DNA of 48,543 nt from Betaproteobacteria bacterium (GTDB taxonomy: Bacteria > Pseudomonadota > Gammaproteobacteria > Burkholderiales > Burkholderiaceae_C): positions 1 through 48,543 of the forward strand of contig JANYKR010000062.1 in NCBI GenBank assembly GCA_025358155.1. The letters run 5' to 3'. A program made the translations under genes and the position numbers. Shown here one piece after another: positions 7,487 to 15,971 of the stretch. Each line of letters begins with the position of its first letter. Position 1 is the stretch's first letter. The notes under the pieces are model-generated. The model did not search any database, was not told the origin of the DNA, and saw only the letters and a program-made list of their open reading frames with translations.

Positions 7487-8361
7487 GCAGGCCTTGACAT
7501 CGCGTTGGCAAATTGCCGTCGGCCCATCGCCAAGGCCAGGCGCTGCATCGGGTGACGGTGGCCGCCGGGCCGCCAGGTTCGGGCCAAGCGGCCCAGGTAG
7601 GCATCAAACTGCATGCCGTGCGGCGCCCCTCGCACCGGGCCTCGGTGCAGCATCAACTTGAGGACTTCGGTGGCCACCACCCCGGCGCAAATCTGGCAGG
7701 CCATGCCGGTAGACGGCGTGCGGCGCTCGGCAAAATTGACCGCACTCGGGTCCACCATGTAACCCCGGTTCAGGCCTGCTGGCGCCAGGCCGATGACAAA
7801 ACGCAGGGCCTTTTCAGTCTCGGGCAGATCACCCCAGCCGAAATAGTCATCAAAGCTCATGCCGCCGGGCAAGAAGTTCAGCAAGGCCGCGCCCATGCCG
7901 ATCGGGGCAGCGGTGATCGCCGGGATGCCCAGTTCGGCGCAGGCCGCGAACACCGCTCGCCGCATGTCGAAAGCAAAAAAATCAAGACCATCCACGTAGA
8001 GATCGACGCCCGCCAGAAAGTCTCGCAGGTTGGCTGCGGTGACGCCCTCTGGAAAGGATTTGAGCCGGATCTCCGGGTTGATGTCCTGCGCCTGAGCCGC
8101 CATCACCTCGATTTTTGGCCGGCCCAGCGTGGACACCATCGCACCCGCTTGGCGGTTGAAATTCTGGACGTCGAAGCAGTCGAAGTCGGCGATGTGGAAG
8201 TTGGCTATGCCCAGGCGGCTGAGTGCCAGCAAGTGGACACCACCCACGCCGCCCATGCCGGCAATGGCAATGCGCTTGTGCCGCAGGATCTCTTGCTCAT
8301 GCTGGGCCAGCCAGCCGATGTTGCGAGAAAAGGCCAGCTCATAGCTGAATTCAGGGTGCAT
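7483..8361 (-). CDS. ThiF/MoeB/HesA-family adenylyltransferase
   Basis: A 292-residue E1-like protein. It has the family's N-terminal FSYELAFSRNIGW block, the nucleotide motif AIAGMGGVGG, then DFDCFDVQNFNRQ (Mg-ATP contact, Arg and Gln conserved), GRPKIEVM, and DGLDFFAFDMRR. Members adenylate a carboxylate, classically the C-terminal glycine of a ubiquitin-like sulfur carrier. Only one CxxC (ACQIC) is present and the second zinc-binding pair is missing, so the usual structural zinc is probably absent. No ubiquitin-like partner is encoded nearby. The ATG at 8361 gives the family-typical N-terminus; a GTG at 8442 would add 27 residues without better support. It is the first gene of the ThiF / nitroreductase / GMC operon. 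In mycobacterial MoeY the ThiF and nitroreductase domains are, to my recollection, fused in one chain. Confidence 0.85.
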   Translation of the reverse strand: MHPEFSYELAFSRNIGWLAQHEQEILRHKRIAIAGMGGVGGVHLLALSRLGIANFHIADFDCFDVQNFNRQAGAMVSTLGRPKIEVMAAQAQDINPEIRLKSFPEGVTAANLRDFLAGVDLYVDGLDFFAFDMRRAVFAACAELGIPAITAAPIGMGAALLNFLPGGMSFDDYFGWGDLPETEKALRFVIGLAPAGLNRGYMVDPSAVNFAERRTPSTGMACQICAGVVATEVLKLMLHRGPVRGAPHGMQFDAYLGRLARTWRPGGHRHPMQRLALAMGRRQFANAMSRPA

Positions 8362-8727
8362 TGTCTGCTGGGGCTGTTTAGGGCCGGCTGTGCGCGGGAT
8401 GGGTACCAGGGCCAAACCGAAATGCCGCATTTGACCGGGCACCGGCTGGAGCGACAGGGTACACCGACATCATGGCGTGGGTCGGCTCGGGTCAGCAACC
8501 GCAAGGATTGGCTTTTGCAAGCCAGCAGATCAAGAGTGTGAACTATGCGCGGGCTGGGCTCAACTTGTGAGGCTGCGCAGATGTCGCGTCGCTAACATGT
8601 GACATCATCGCGCCTCCTGGACCCGGCAGGTCAGATTGTCCGATCACGCCGGAGCTTGAGTGTGCTGGTCATTGTGCCGACATAGCCACCAAGCCCAGCC
8701 CCGCCCACTCTTTGCAAGGCTCGCCAA
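8362..8727. promoter_or_regulatory. Divergent control region, ThiF operon / export genes
   Basis: A 366-bp gap between the divergent ThiF operon and the export-gene operon. No gene is supported. A clear dyad lies at 8580-8606: GATGTC (8580-8585) and GACATC (8601-8606) with a 15-nt spacer containing the palindrome ACATGT. It is a plausible operator about 120 bp before the export gene. No good -35/-10 pair or sigma-54 box could be found on either strand, so promoter positions stay open. Confidence 0.4.
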
Positions 8728-9363
8728 GTGAAAGCATCGACCGCACTCACCACCCGTCGTCTTCTCGCTAGCCTCTTGGCTTGTGCCGCAGCGGTCTTTG
8801 GCGCCGGCTGTGCCACCCAGTCCAACTACCCGCCCGCGCCTGCGCAGGCTGCGGTTGACGATTACACCTACCTTATCGGCGCAGGTGACCTGCTCAACAT
8901 CATTGTCTGGCGCAACCCCGAGTTGTCGATGTCGGTGCCGGTCCGGCCCGACGGCAAGCTCGCAGCACCGCTGGTCGAGGAAATCGTCGCTCAGGGCAAA
9001 ACCTCAACGCAGTTGGCGCGGGATGTCGAGAAGCAACTCGGCAAATATGTCCGGGATCCGGTTGTCACGGTATTGGTAACCGCCTTTGTAGGGCCGTACA
9101 GCGAGCAGATCCGGGTGATCGGAGAGGCGGCGCGGCCACAGTTTCTTAACTACAAAAAGAACATGACCTTGCTCGACGTGATGATTGCGGTCGGCGGCTT
9201 GACCGACTTTGCAGCCGGCAACAACGCCACCATTTTGCGCACCGGCGATGGCGGCAAACAATACGCCGTGCGTCTGAAAGACCTGGTCAAGCGGGGCGAC
9301 GTGTCGGCCAATGTCGAAATGCGACCGGGCGACATTCTGGTGATTCCGCAAAGCCTGTTTTGA
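8728..9363 (+). CDS. XrtA-type polysaccharide export lipoprotein (Wza-like)
   Basis: A 211-residue periplasmic/outer-membrane lipoprotein that would form the export channel for the exopolysaccharide. It has a lipoprotein signal peptide with Ala-Gly-Cys28; the -3 position is Gly, so the lipobox is slightly weak. The polysaccharide-export domain spans about 45-125 (YLIGAGDLLNIIVWRNPELS, RPDGKLAAPLVEEI, RDPVVTVLV). One SLBB domain lies at about 130-200, with the typical MTLLDVMIAVGGLTDFAAGNNA and RPGDILVIPQS. It is shorter than Escherichia coli Wza, as usual for the PEP-CTERM-associated family. The start is GTG 8728. It is the first gene of a long plus-strand series and sits 52 bp before its Wzc-like partner. 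Confidence 0.9.
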   Translation: MKASTALTTRRLLASLLACAAAVFGAGCATQSNYPPAPAQAAVDDYTYLIGAGDLLNIIVWRNPELSMSVPVRPDGKLAAPLVEEIVAQGKTSTQLARDVEKQLGKYVRDPVVTVLVTAFVGPYSEQIRVIGEAARPQFLNYKKNMTLLDVMIAVGGLTDFAAGNNATILRTGDGGKQYAVRLKDLVKRGDVSANVEMRPGDILVIPQSLF

Positions 9364-9415
9364 GCGGAAAGCTCGCTAAGCCAGGCAAGCCCCTACACCG
9401 ACCAAGACAAGCGCA

Positions 9416-11011
9416 ATGGAAGAGCTGATCAGCCAACTGACCTCGATCGCCCGGGGTATGTGGAAATTTCGCTGGGCCGGGCTGGCGGTGGCCTGGATGG
9501 TGGGTTTGCTGGGGGCAGCGGTGGCGTTCAAGATTCCGGACCGCTACGAGGCCATGGCCCGCATTTTTGTTGATACCCAGTCCATCCTCAAGCCTTTGAT
9601 GAATGGCCTGGCGGTGCAACCCAATGTGGACCAGCAGGTCACGATGCTCAGCCGCACGCTGATCAGTCGGCCTAATATTGAAAAACTCGTGCGAATGGCC
9701 GACCTCGACCTCAAGAGCGAATCCAAATCCCAGCAGGAAACCTTGATCGAGTACTTGATGAAGAACATCGAGATCAAGAGTACGGGTCGAGACAACCTCT
9801 ATTCGCTGACCTATGTCGACCCGGACAAGGACAAATCGAAGCGGGTGATTCAGTCGATGGTGTCTATTTTTGTCGAGTCCAGCCTGGGCGCCAGCCGCAA
9901 GGATACCGACTCGGCCAAGGTTTTTCTCGACGAGCAGATCAAGACCTACGAGTCCAAACTCGAAGAGGCTGAAACCCGCCTCAAGGACTTCCGGCTGCGC
10001 AACCTGGACATGCAGACCGGCGACGGCAAGGATTCGGCCACCCGCCTGAGCGAGATCGGCCAGCAACTCGAAACCGCCAAGCTGGAATTGCGCGAGGCCG
10101 AAAATGCCCGTGATGCCGCAAAGAAGCAGCTCGAAGGAGGCGGCGTTGCGGCTGCAGGCAACGGCGGGATGGACTTGCTGCAAGGCCCTGCTGGCGGCAG
10201 TGCACCGGTGAGCACGCCGGAGATTGACGCTCGCATCGAGGCCCAGAAGCGCAGTCTGGATGGTTTGTTGCAGCGCTACACCGAGCAGCACCCCGACATC
10301 GTCAGCGCCCGCCGCATGATCGCCGACCTGGAGACCCAGAAAAAGCGCGAGGTGGCCGAATTGCGCAAGGCTGCAGCGGCTGCGCCGGCCGTGGTGGTAT
10401 CGGGCAGCAACAGCAGCCTGGCGGTGCAGGAAATGACCAAGCTGATGGCGACTGCCGAGGTTCAGGTCGCGTCGCTCAAGGCGCGGGTGGGTGAGTACCA
10501 GTCACGCTATGCCCAGGCCCGTGCGCTGTCCCGGACTTCCCCCCAAATCGAAGCCGAAGCCGCTCAGCTCAACCGCGACTATGCGATCGTCAAGAAGAAC
10601 TACGAGGACCTGGTGTCGCGCCGGCAATCGGCGGTGATGTCGGGTGATTTGGACATGGCCTCCGGGGTGGTGGACTTCCGGCTGATTGACCCGCCGCGGG
10701 TTTCGCCCCGGCCGGTTTCGCCCAACCGGCTGCTGTTGCTGCCGGCGGCACTGGTGGTGGCGTTGGCGGCGGGTTTGTTCACCGCCTTTGCCGCCAGCCA
10801 GTTGCGGCCGGTCTACAACGACGCACAGGAGTTGCGGGTCAAGACCGGCCTGCCCTTGCTGGGTGTGGTTTCCCTCATCTTGGACGATAGTGAACGCAAG
10901 CGTGAAGGCGCCTACCGGATGCGGTTCTACCTCGGTTCGGGCGGCCTGCTGGCGTCGTATCTGGTTGCGATGCTGACCGTCTCGATTCTTGCCGCCAGGC
11001 AAGTGGGTTGA
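9416..11011 (+). CDS. XrtA-type polysaccharide chain-length determinant
   Basis: A 531-residue inner-membrane protein of the Wzz/Wzc class that controls polymer length and links to the export lipoprotein. The first transmembrane helix is at about 19-38, followed by the conserved post-helix strand YEAMARIFVDTQSILKPLMNG. A large periplasmic part with coiled coils lies at about 165-245 and 275-325. A proline-rich PPRVSPRPVSPNR segment precedes transmembrane helix 2 (about 440-462), and a further hydrophobic segment closes the C-terminus. A Gly/Ala-rich insert (EGGGVAAAGNGG) breaks the coiled coil. There is no kinase domain; that is supplied by the next gene, whose TTG or ATG start overlaps or follows the TGA within a few bases. 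Confidence 0.9.
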   Translation: MEELISQLTSIARGMWKFRWAGLAVAWMVGLLGAAVAFKIPDRYEAMARIFVDTQSILKPLMNGLAVQPNVDQQVTMLSRTLISRPNIEKLVRMADLDLKSESKSQQETLIEYLMKNIEIKSTGRDNLYSLTYVDPDKDKSKRVIQSMVSIFVESSLGASRKDTDSAKVFLDEQIKTYESKLEEAETRLKDFRLRNLDMQTGDGKDSATRLSEIGQQLETAKLELREAENARDAAKKQLEGGGVAAAGNGGMDLLQGPAGGSAPVSTPEIDARIEAQKRSLDGLLQRYTEQHPDIVSARRMIADLETQKKREVAELRKAAAAAPAVVVSGSNSSLAVQEMTKLMATAEVQVASLKARVGEYQSRYAQARALSRTSPQIEAEAAQLNRDYAIVKKNYEDLVSRRQSAVMSGDLDMASGVVDFRLIDPPRVSPRPVSPNRLLLLPAALVVALAAGLFTAFAASQLRPVYNDAQELRVKTGLPLLGVVSLILDDSERKREGAYRMRFYLGSGGLLASYLVAMLTVSILAARQVG

Positions 11012-11016
11012 ACAAC

Positions 11017-12030
11017 ATGAGCAGCTTGATTGAGCAGGCGGCAGAACGGCTGGCGCAAATCCGCCGAGCCGGTATCAGTTTGCCAGACCTGGAAGAGCGG
11101 CCGACCAGCCCGATAGCCGGCGACAGGGCTGCGCCATCCGAGGCAATCGCCCGCGATCTGGCGGTGCCGCCTCAAGCCCCGACCAAAGCCGAAGCCACCC
11201 TTGATCCGCTGCGATCATCGGCCGCGCTGTTGTCCAAGCCGATCGAGCTGGACCTGTTGGCGCTGGCTGCCGCTGGCTTTCTGGTGCCCTCGGCGCCGCG
11301 GTCGCACATGGCGGATCAGTTCCGGGTGATCAAGCGCCCGTTGATAGCCAACGCCACCCGCAAGGGTCAGGCCAAGCTGCACAACGCCAACCTGATCATG
11401 ATGACCAGCGCGATGCCGGACGAAGGCAAGAGCTTCACTGCGATCAACCTGGCCATGAGCATCGCCTCCGAGCTAGACCACACGGTGATGCTGGTAGACG
11501 CCGACGTGGCACGGCCCTCGTTGCTGAAAAAGCTGGGTCTGGGAGAGGCCCCGGGCCTGCTCGACCTGCTCGAAGGCAAGGCCGAAATGAGCGATGTCCT
11601 GATGCGTACCAACATCGACAAGCTCACCCTGCTGCCCAGCGGCCGGCCGCACCCCAAGTCCACCGAGTTGCTGGCCAGTGACGCGATGCGCCAGTTGTTG
11701 CAGGACATGGCCACGCGCTACCCGGACCGCATCATCATCTTTGACTCGCCGCCGCTGTTGCTCACCACCGAAGCCCGCGTGCTGGCCTCCCAGATGGGCC
11801 AGGTGGTGATGGTGGTGCACGCTGGCAAGACCTTGCAGGCCGATGTCCAGCATGCCTTGTCCACCATCGAGAGTTGCCCTATCCGGATGATGTTGTTGAA
11901 CAAGGCGCGTACCGACTCGCAGGGCGCTTATGGCTACGGCTACGGCTATGGCTACAGTTATGGCTACGGCGATGAGGCGACAGCTGCAGCGCCTCAAGAG
12001 GGGCCGTCCCATGGGACCAAGCCAGCATGA
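11017..12030 (+). CDS. XrtA-associated BY-type tyrosine autokinase
   Basis: A 337-residue cytoplasmic ATPase/tyrosine kinase that regulates the chain-length determinant by cycling its own phosphorylation. Walker A (SAMPDEGKS, Lys138) and Walker A' (VMLVDADVARPSL, Asp161/Asp163) are of the bacterial BY-kinase type, and a Walker B-like IIIFDSPPLLLT follows. The C-terminus carries a strikingly regular Gly-Tyr run with seven tyrosines, the expected autophosphorylation cluster. The N-terminal SSLIEQAAERLAQIRRAG matches the PEP-CTERM-linked subfamily. I prefer ATG 11017; a TTG at 11008 overlapping the previous stop would add three residues. The last 20 nt overlap the start of the next gene. Confidence 0.9.
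   Translation: MSSLIEQAAERLAQIRRAGISLPDLEERPTSPIAGDRAAPSEAIARDLAVPPQAPTKAEATLDPLRSSAALLSKPIELDLLALAAAGFLVPSAPRSHMADQFRVIKRPLIANATRKGQAKLHNANLIMMTSAMPDEGKSFTAINLAMSIASELDHTVMLVDADVARPSLLKKLGLGEAPGLLDLLEGKAEMSDVLMRTNIDKLTLLPSGRPHPKSTELLASDAMRQLLQDMATRYPDRIIIFDSPPLLLTTEARVLASQMGQVVMVVHAGKTLQADVQHALSTIESCPIRMMLLNKARTDSQGAYGYGYGYGYSYGYGDEATAAAPQEGPSHGTKPA
11929..11970 (+). repeat. In-gene hexamer repeat coding Gly-Tyr cluster
   Basis: Seven consecutive copies of a Tyr-Gly codon pair (TAY GGC, once TAY AGT) at the 3' end of the tyrosine kinase gene, encoding Tyr-Gly x4, Tyr-Ser, Tyr-Gly x2. Such short tandem units can gain or lose copies by slippage in whole codons, which would tune the number of phosphorylatable tyrosines without breaking the frame. 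Confidence 0.85.
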
Positions 12031-13612
12031 CGCAACTGGGCGCGGCGGCGGGGTGAGGGTGCGAGTGCGGTCGATTGGCGCCGTTCGGGCCCTGGGTGCG
12101 GCGCGCCCCAAGAGGCTGCCAGCGCTGTGCATGGTGGCGGCAGCTTGCCTGCAGCCTGCGGCCTGGTCCGCTGACATTGGCGATGGCGCGACCAGGCTCA
12201 TGGTGGTTCCCAGCCTGTCGGTTACCCAGACCGCCAGCGACAACTACCTGGTCACGGGGTTGAATCCGGCCTATGACCAGATTACCCGTCTGACGGCGGG
12301 TGTCGGCCTGCGCGCGCAAACCGGCGTCTTGAGGGGCTTCCTCGACTACTCGCTGTCGCAACTGGCTTACCTGCGTCACCGTGACCGCAACACGCTGCAA
12401 AATTTATTGAACGCTGACTTGAACGCGGATCTGGCCGAAGGCCGCGCCAAGATCGATGTGGCCGCCAGCATCTCCCAACAGGCTTTGTCGGCGTTTGCGG
12501 CCCAGCCTGGCAGCAGTGGACTGCCGCAGGCCAATTCCACCGAGGTCAGAACCCTGCGAATCAGCCCCGCCTTTCGCGGGCCGGTGGGCCCGGACATGCG
12601 CTACACCGCGCAACTTGGCTACAACCTGACCGATGCCAAAGCCTCGGCGGTGGGCGACTCCAACACCGCCTCGGCGCTTTTGCATCTTGAACCCTCGAAC
12701 AAGCCCAGGCTGGGCTGGGCAGTTGATGCCTCTCACCTGAGATCGGACTTCAAGACCGGGCGGGTGACCACCGATGACCGGCTCACCGGCGCTCTCAACC
12801 TGGGCGTACCCCTGCTCGACCTTGAGCTCAGTGCCAACGCCGGAGCCGAGCTCACCGATCTCGCGACGATCGAGCGCCAGCGCTACAGCAATTGGGGCGT
12901 GGGCGCGGTCTGGACGCCGTCGGCCGTGACCAAGTTGACGGCGCAGTTTGACCACCGTTTTTTTGGTGGCTCGCATGCCGTGGTTTTCGAGCACCGGACT
13001 CCGCAAACCATCTGGCGCCTCAGCGACTCGCGCAGCCTGTCCACCAGCGGCACCCAAAACAGCGGCGGGCAGGGCACGGCCTACGATTTGTTCTACCGGC
13101 AATTTGCATCGGTAGAGCCTGACCCGGTACGCCGCGCCGCGCTGGTCAATGCCTTCTTGGCCAGCCGCGGCATCGAGTCTGGCACCGAAGCCAGTTTTTT
13201 GAGATCGACCGCCACCTTGCAGCGCCGCCAAGAAGCCTCGGTGGCCTGGCGAGGCGTGCGCAGCACCGCCCTTTTAACCTTCACCCAGTCGCTCACCGAG
13301 CGGGTGGGCGCCGTGGTCAATGCGCGCGACGACTTGTCTCAGTCTTCGCGGGTGAAGCTGCGGGGCCTGTCGCTGGACCTGTCGCACCGCCTGACGCCGC
13401 TGTCGTCGGTGTCCCTGCTGCTCAATGCCCAGCAAGGTGACGGCAACCTGGCCAATCAGCACAACCGTCAGCGCCAGCTTGGCCTGACCTACAACCTGCG
13501 GCCACGCGCTGACAGCACACTGGTGCTTGGATTGCGGCGCGCGCTCTTCGAGACCGCCCTGTTGCCCTATGGCGAGACGGCCTTGTTTGCCACCTACGGC
13601 ATCCGGTTCTAG
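12011..13612 (+). CDS. PEP-CTERM-associated outer-membrane beta-barrel protein
   Basis: A 533-residue exported protein of the family linked to exosortase A loci. After a long basic N-terminal region, a hydrophobic stretch (LPALCMVAAACLQPAAWSA) ends with a signal-peptidase site near residue 53. The mature part alternates short amphipathic strands and ends in Phe (GIRF), the hallmark of outer-membrane beta-barrels; strands such as TQTASDNYLV and RAKIDVAASISQQAL recur. Its role is unknown; it may help pass polymer or PEP-CTERM proteins across the outer membrane. ATG 12011 is chosen because AAGAGGGG lies 7 nt before it; the frame is open further upstream inside the kinase gene, but that part would be a Met/Ala/Thr artefact of the Gly-Tyr repeat. 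Confidence 0.82.
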   Translation: MGPSQHDATGRGGGVRVRVRSIGAVRALGAARPKRLPALCMVAAACLQPAAWSADIGDGATRLMVVPSLSVTQTASDNYLVTGLNPAYDQITRLTAGVGLRAQTGVLRGFLDYSLSQLAYLRHRDRNTLQNLLNADLNADLAEGRAKIDVAASISQQALSAFAAQPGSSGLPQANSTEVRTLRISPAFRGPVGPDMRYTAQLGYNLTDAKASAVGDSNTASALLHLEPSNKPRLGWAVDASHLRSDFKTGRVTTDDRLTGALNLGVPLLDLELSANAGAELTDLATIERQRYSNWGVGAVWTPSAVTKLTAQFDHRFFGGSHAVVFEHRTPQTIWRLSDSRSLSTSGTQNSGGQGTAYDLFYRQFASVEPDPVRRAALVNAFLASRGIESGTEASFLRSTATLQRRQEASVAWRGVRSTALLTFTQSLTERVGAVVNARDDLSQSSRVKLRGLSLDLSHRLTPLSSVSLLLNAQQGDGNLANQHNRQRQLGLTYNLRPRADSTLVLGLRRALFETALLPYGETALFATYGIRF

Positions 13613-13615
13613 ACC

Positions 13616-14728
13616 ATGTACGAAGCGTTCTACGGGCTCAACAACAAGCCTTTCCAGCTCAACCCGGACCCGAGCTTTTACTTCGGCAGCAAGCAACACC
13701 GCCGCGCCAAGGCCTATCTCGACTACGGCGTGTCCCGCAACGAGGGATTCATCGTCATCACCGGCGAAATCGGTGCAGGCAAGACCACCTTGTTGCGCGC
13801 CCTGATCGAGGACCTGCACGGCAGCAACGTGGTGGTGGGGCACCTGGTGACCACCCAGCTGGGTGCAGAGGACACCTTGCGCATGGTGGGCGCGTCTTTT
13901 GGCTTCAAGGTCAAGGACGTGCCCAAGTCTGAATTGCTGATCACGCTGGAGGCGTTCTTGATCAGCCAGACCAGCAAGGGCAAACGCTGCCTGCTGATCG
14001 TTGATGAGGCGCAAAACCTGACGCCACGGGCGGTCGAAGAGCTGCGCATGCTGTCGAACTTCCAGTTTGGCAACCAGGCGCTGATGCAGAGCTTTTTGGT
14101 CGGCCAGCCCGAGTTCCGCGAGATCTTGCAGCGGCCCGAGATGGAGCAGTTCCGCCAGCGGGTTGCCGCCACCTGCCACATCGGCCCGCTTGATCTCGAC
14201 GAGACCCGGCACTACATCGAGCACCGGCTCAAGTGCGCCGGCTCAACCGGCAAGCCCAGCTTTGAGCCGGCAGCGTTCGAGGCCATCTTCAAGGCCAGTG
14301 GCGGCATTCCACGCCGCATCAACTCGGTTTGCGACCGGCTGTTGCTGGCGGGCTTTCTGGCCAACAAGGTGCATCTGGAATTGGCTGACGTCGATGAGGT
14401 GGTGCGTGAGTTCGCGCATGAAGCCGAGGTGCCGGTACGGCGTATCGCGGCGCCTCCCGACAGCGTGGCAGGTGAACTGGCCGCTGCCGGCCCGACCACC
14501 CATGCGGACGTGCTCGATGTGGATCTGGGCAAGCTGCAACTTGATCCGGCCGCTGCCGGCACGATGTCGCGACAGTTGAACCGCCTGGCCGGTGAGCAAC
14601 GCGGCGACCAGTTGCGGCGGGTTGAGCGCGGCCTGCTGCGGCTGGAGCGTACCAACCTGCAGTTGCTGGCGATGCTGCATCAATTGGTGAGCGCCGTGAA
14701 AAAACCGACTGACGAGGGCCCCAAGTGA
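13616..14728 (+). CDS. XrtA/PEP-CTERM-associated AAA ATPase
   Basis: A 370-residue P-loop ATPase of the ExeA/GspA-like group found in exosortase A loci. It begins MYEAFYGLNNKPFQLNPDP, the family's N-terminal signature. Walker A is GEIGAGKTT (Gly50-Thr58, Lys56) and Walker B is LLIVDEAQ (Asp130-Glu131), followed by a sensor region and the GGIPRRINSVCDRLLLAG box. The last 100 residues are less conserved and end in a helical stretch (LRRVERGLLRLERTNLQLLAMLHQL). It probably powers or regulates assembly of the envelope complex; the exact role is unknown. It starts 3 nt after the barrel gene, and its stop overlaps the GTG of the next gene (GTGA, 14725-14728). Confidence 0.9.
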   Translation: MYEAFYGLNNKPFQLNPDPSFYFGSKQHRRAKAYLDYGVSRNEGFIVITGEIGAGKTTLLRALIEDLHGSNVVVGHLVTTQLGAEDTLRMVGASFGFKVKDVPKSELLITLEAFLISQTSKGKRCLLIVDEAQNLTPRAVEELRMLSNFQFGNQALMQSFLVGQPEFREILQRPEMEQFRQRVAATCHIGPLDLDETRHYIEHRLKCAGSTGKPSFEPAAFEAIFKASGGIPRRINSVCDRLLLAGFLANKVHLELADVDEVVREFAHEAEVPVRRIAAPPDSVAGELAAAGPTTHADVLDVDLGKLQLDPAAAGTMSRQLNRLAGEQRGDQLRRVERGLLRLERTNLQLLAMLHQLVSAVKKPTDEGPK

Positions 14729-15906
14729 GCCTTGAACCCCATCCTGGCGCCGCAGCGCTTGAGCCCCGGCGTCGTGCGGGTCCGGTGATGTGCGTGGTGG
14801 GCGCCCGGCCCAATTTCATGAAGATGGCGCCGATCCTGCGCGCGCTCGCAGCGCACCAGCCACCCCTGGCGGCCCTGCTGGTGCACACCGGCCAGCACTA
14901 TGACCAGGGCATGAGCCACCAGCTGTTTGAAGACCTCGGCCTGCCCAGGCCCGACCTCAACCTGGAGGTGGGCTCAGGCAGCCACGCGGTACAGACCGCC
15001 GAGGTGATGCGCCGGTTCGAGCCTGCGCTCGATGCGCACCAGCCGGCCTGTGTGCTGGTGGTGGGCGATGTCAACTCCACGCTGGCCTGCACCCTGGTGG
15101 CGGTCAAGAAGGGGGTGCCGGTGGTGCACGTCGAGGCCGGCTTGCGCAGCTACGACCGCAAGATGCCCGAGGAGATCAACCGCGTGCTCACCGACCAGGT
15201 GGCTGATCGCCTCTACACCACCGAGCGCAGCGCACTCGACAACCTGCTGCGTGAAGGCATTGCGCCAGAGCGGGTATGTTTTGCCGGCAATGTGATGATC
15301 GACTCGCTGGTGGACAACCGGCCGCATGCCCGGCCGATCGCCGACACCCTGCGGGCCCATGGCATCGATCCGGCCTTGATTGCGCAGCCCCAGGGCTACG
15401 GCGTGGTCACCCTGCACCGTCCGTCCAACGTTGACGACGCCGAGACACTGCGTGGCCTGCTGGGCGTGCTGGGCGAGGTGGCGGCCCAGTTGCCGCTGGT
15501 GTTCGCCTTGCATCCGCGCACCCGCAACAACATCGAGCGCTTCGGCTTGGGCGGTTTGATCGACCCCCAGCGCATGGCCTTGTTGCCGCCCCAGGGTTAC
15601 CTGGAGATGCTGGGCCTGCTGCGCGACGCCACCTTGGTACTGACCGACTCGGGGGGACTGCAAGAAGAAACCACCGCGCTCGGCGTGCCCTGCCTGACGC
15701 TGCGCGAAAATACCGAACGCCCGATCACCGCTGAGCAAGGCACCAACACCCTGGTGGGCCGAGATGCGCAGGCTATCCGCAACGGCGTGGCCGAGATTCT
15801 GCGCGGCGACGGCAAGCGCGGCCGGGTGCCCGAGCTGTGGGACGGCCATGCCGCAGACCGCATCGCGGCCGATCTCTGGCAGTGGCTGGGCGCCGGCGCG
15901 CCTTGA
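14725..15906 (+). CDS. wecB: UDP-N-acetylglucosamine 2-epimerase (non-hydrolysing)
   Basis: A 393-residue cytoplasmic enzyme interconverting UDP-GlcNAc and UDP-ManNAc. Family motifs run in order: MCVVGARPNFMKMAP near the N-terminus, HTGQHYDQGMS, VVGDVNSTLA, HVEAGLRSYDRKMPEEINR, TLHRPSNVDD, DSGGLQEE and LRENTERP. These carry the conserved Asp, Glu and His residues of the active site. Length is normal after a short extra N-terminus. The product would supply ManNAc-type residues for the polymer. No ManNAc-specific dehydrogenase (WecC) is recognised nearby, although a TviB-type UDP-GlcNAc dehydrogenase is encoded 5 kb downstream. Confidence 0.94.
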   Translation: MSLEPHPGAAALEPRRRAGPVMCVVGARPNFMKMAPILRALAAHQPPLAALLVHTGQHYDQGMSHQLFEDLGLPRPDLNLEVGSGSHAVQTAEVMRRFEPALDAHQPACVLVVGDVNSTLACTLVAVKKGVPVVHVEAGLRSYDRKMPEEINRVLTDQVADRLYTTERSALDNLLREGIAPERVCFAGNVMIDSLVDNRPHARPIADTLRAHGIDPALIAQPQGYGVVTLHRPSNVDDAETLRGLLGVLGEVAAQLPLVFALHPRTRNNIERFGLGGLIDPQRMALLPPQGYLEMLGLLRDATLVLTDSGGLQEETTALGVPCLTLRENTERPITAEQGTNTLVGRDAQAIRNGVAEILRGDGKRGRVPELWDGHAADRIAADLWQWLGAGAP

Positions 15907-15971
15907 GCCGCTGAGCACCTGCCTGTCATCCCGCTGCGCTACAAACCCACCCACACTGACCTGGCCCCGAT

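Noticed and set aside
12404-13231. Minus-strand frame of 275 codons opposite the outer-membrane protein
   Set aside because: Shadow of a GC-rich gene; the plus-strand product has a signal peptide, beta-barrel pattern and terminal Phe.
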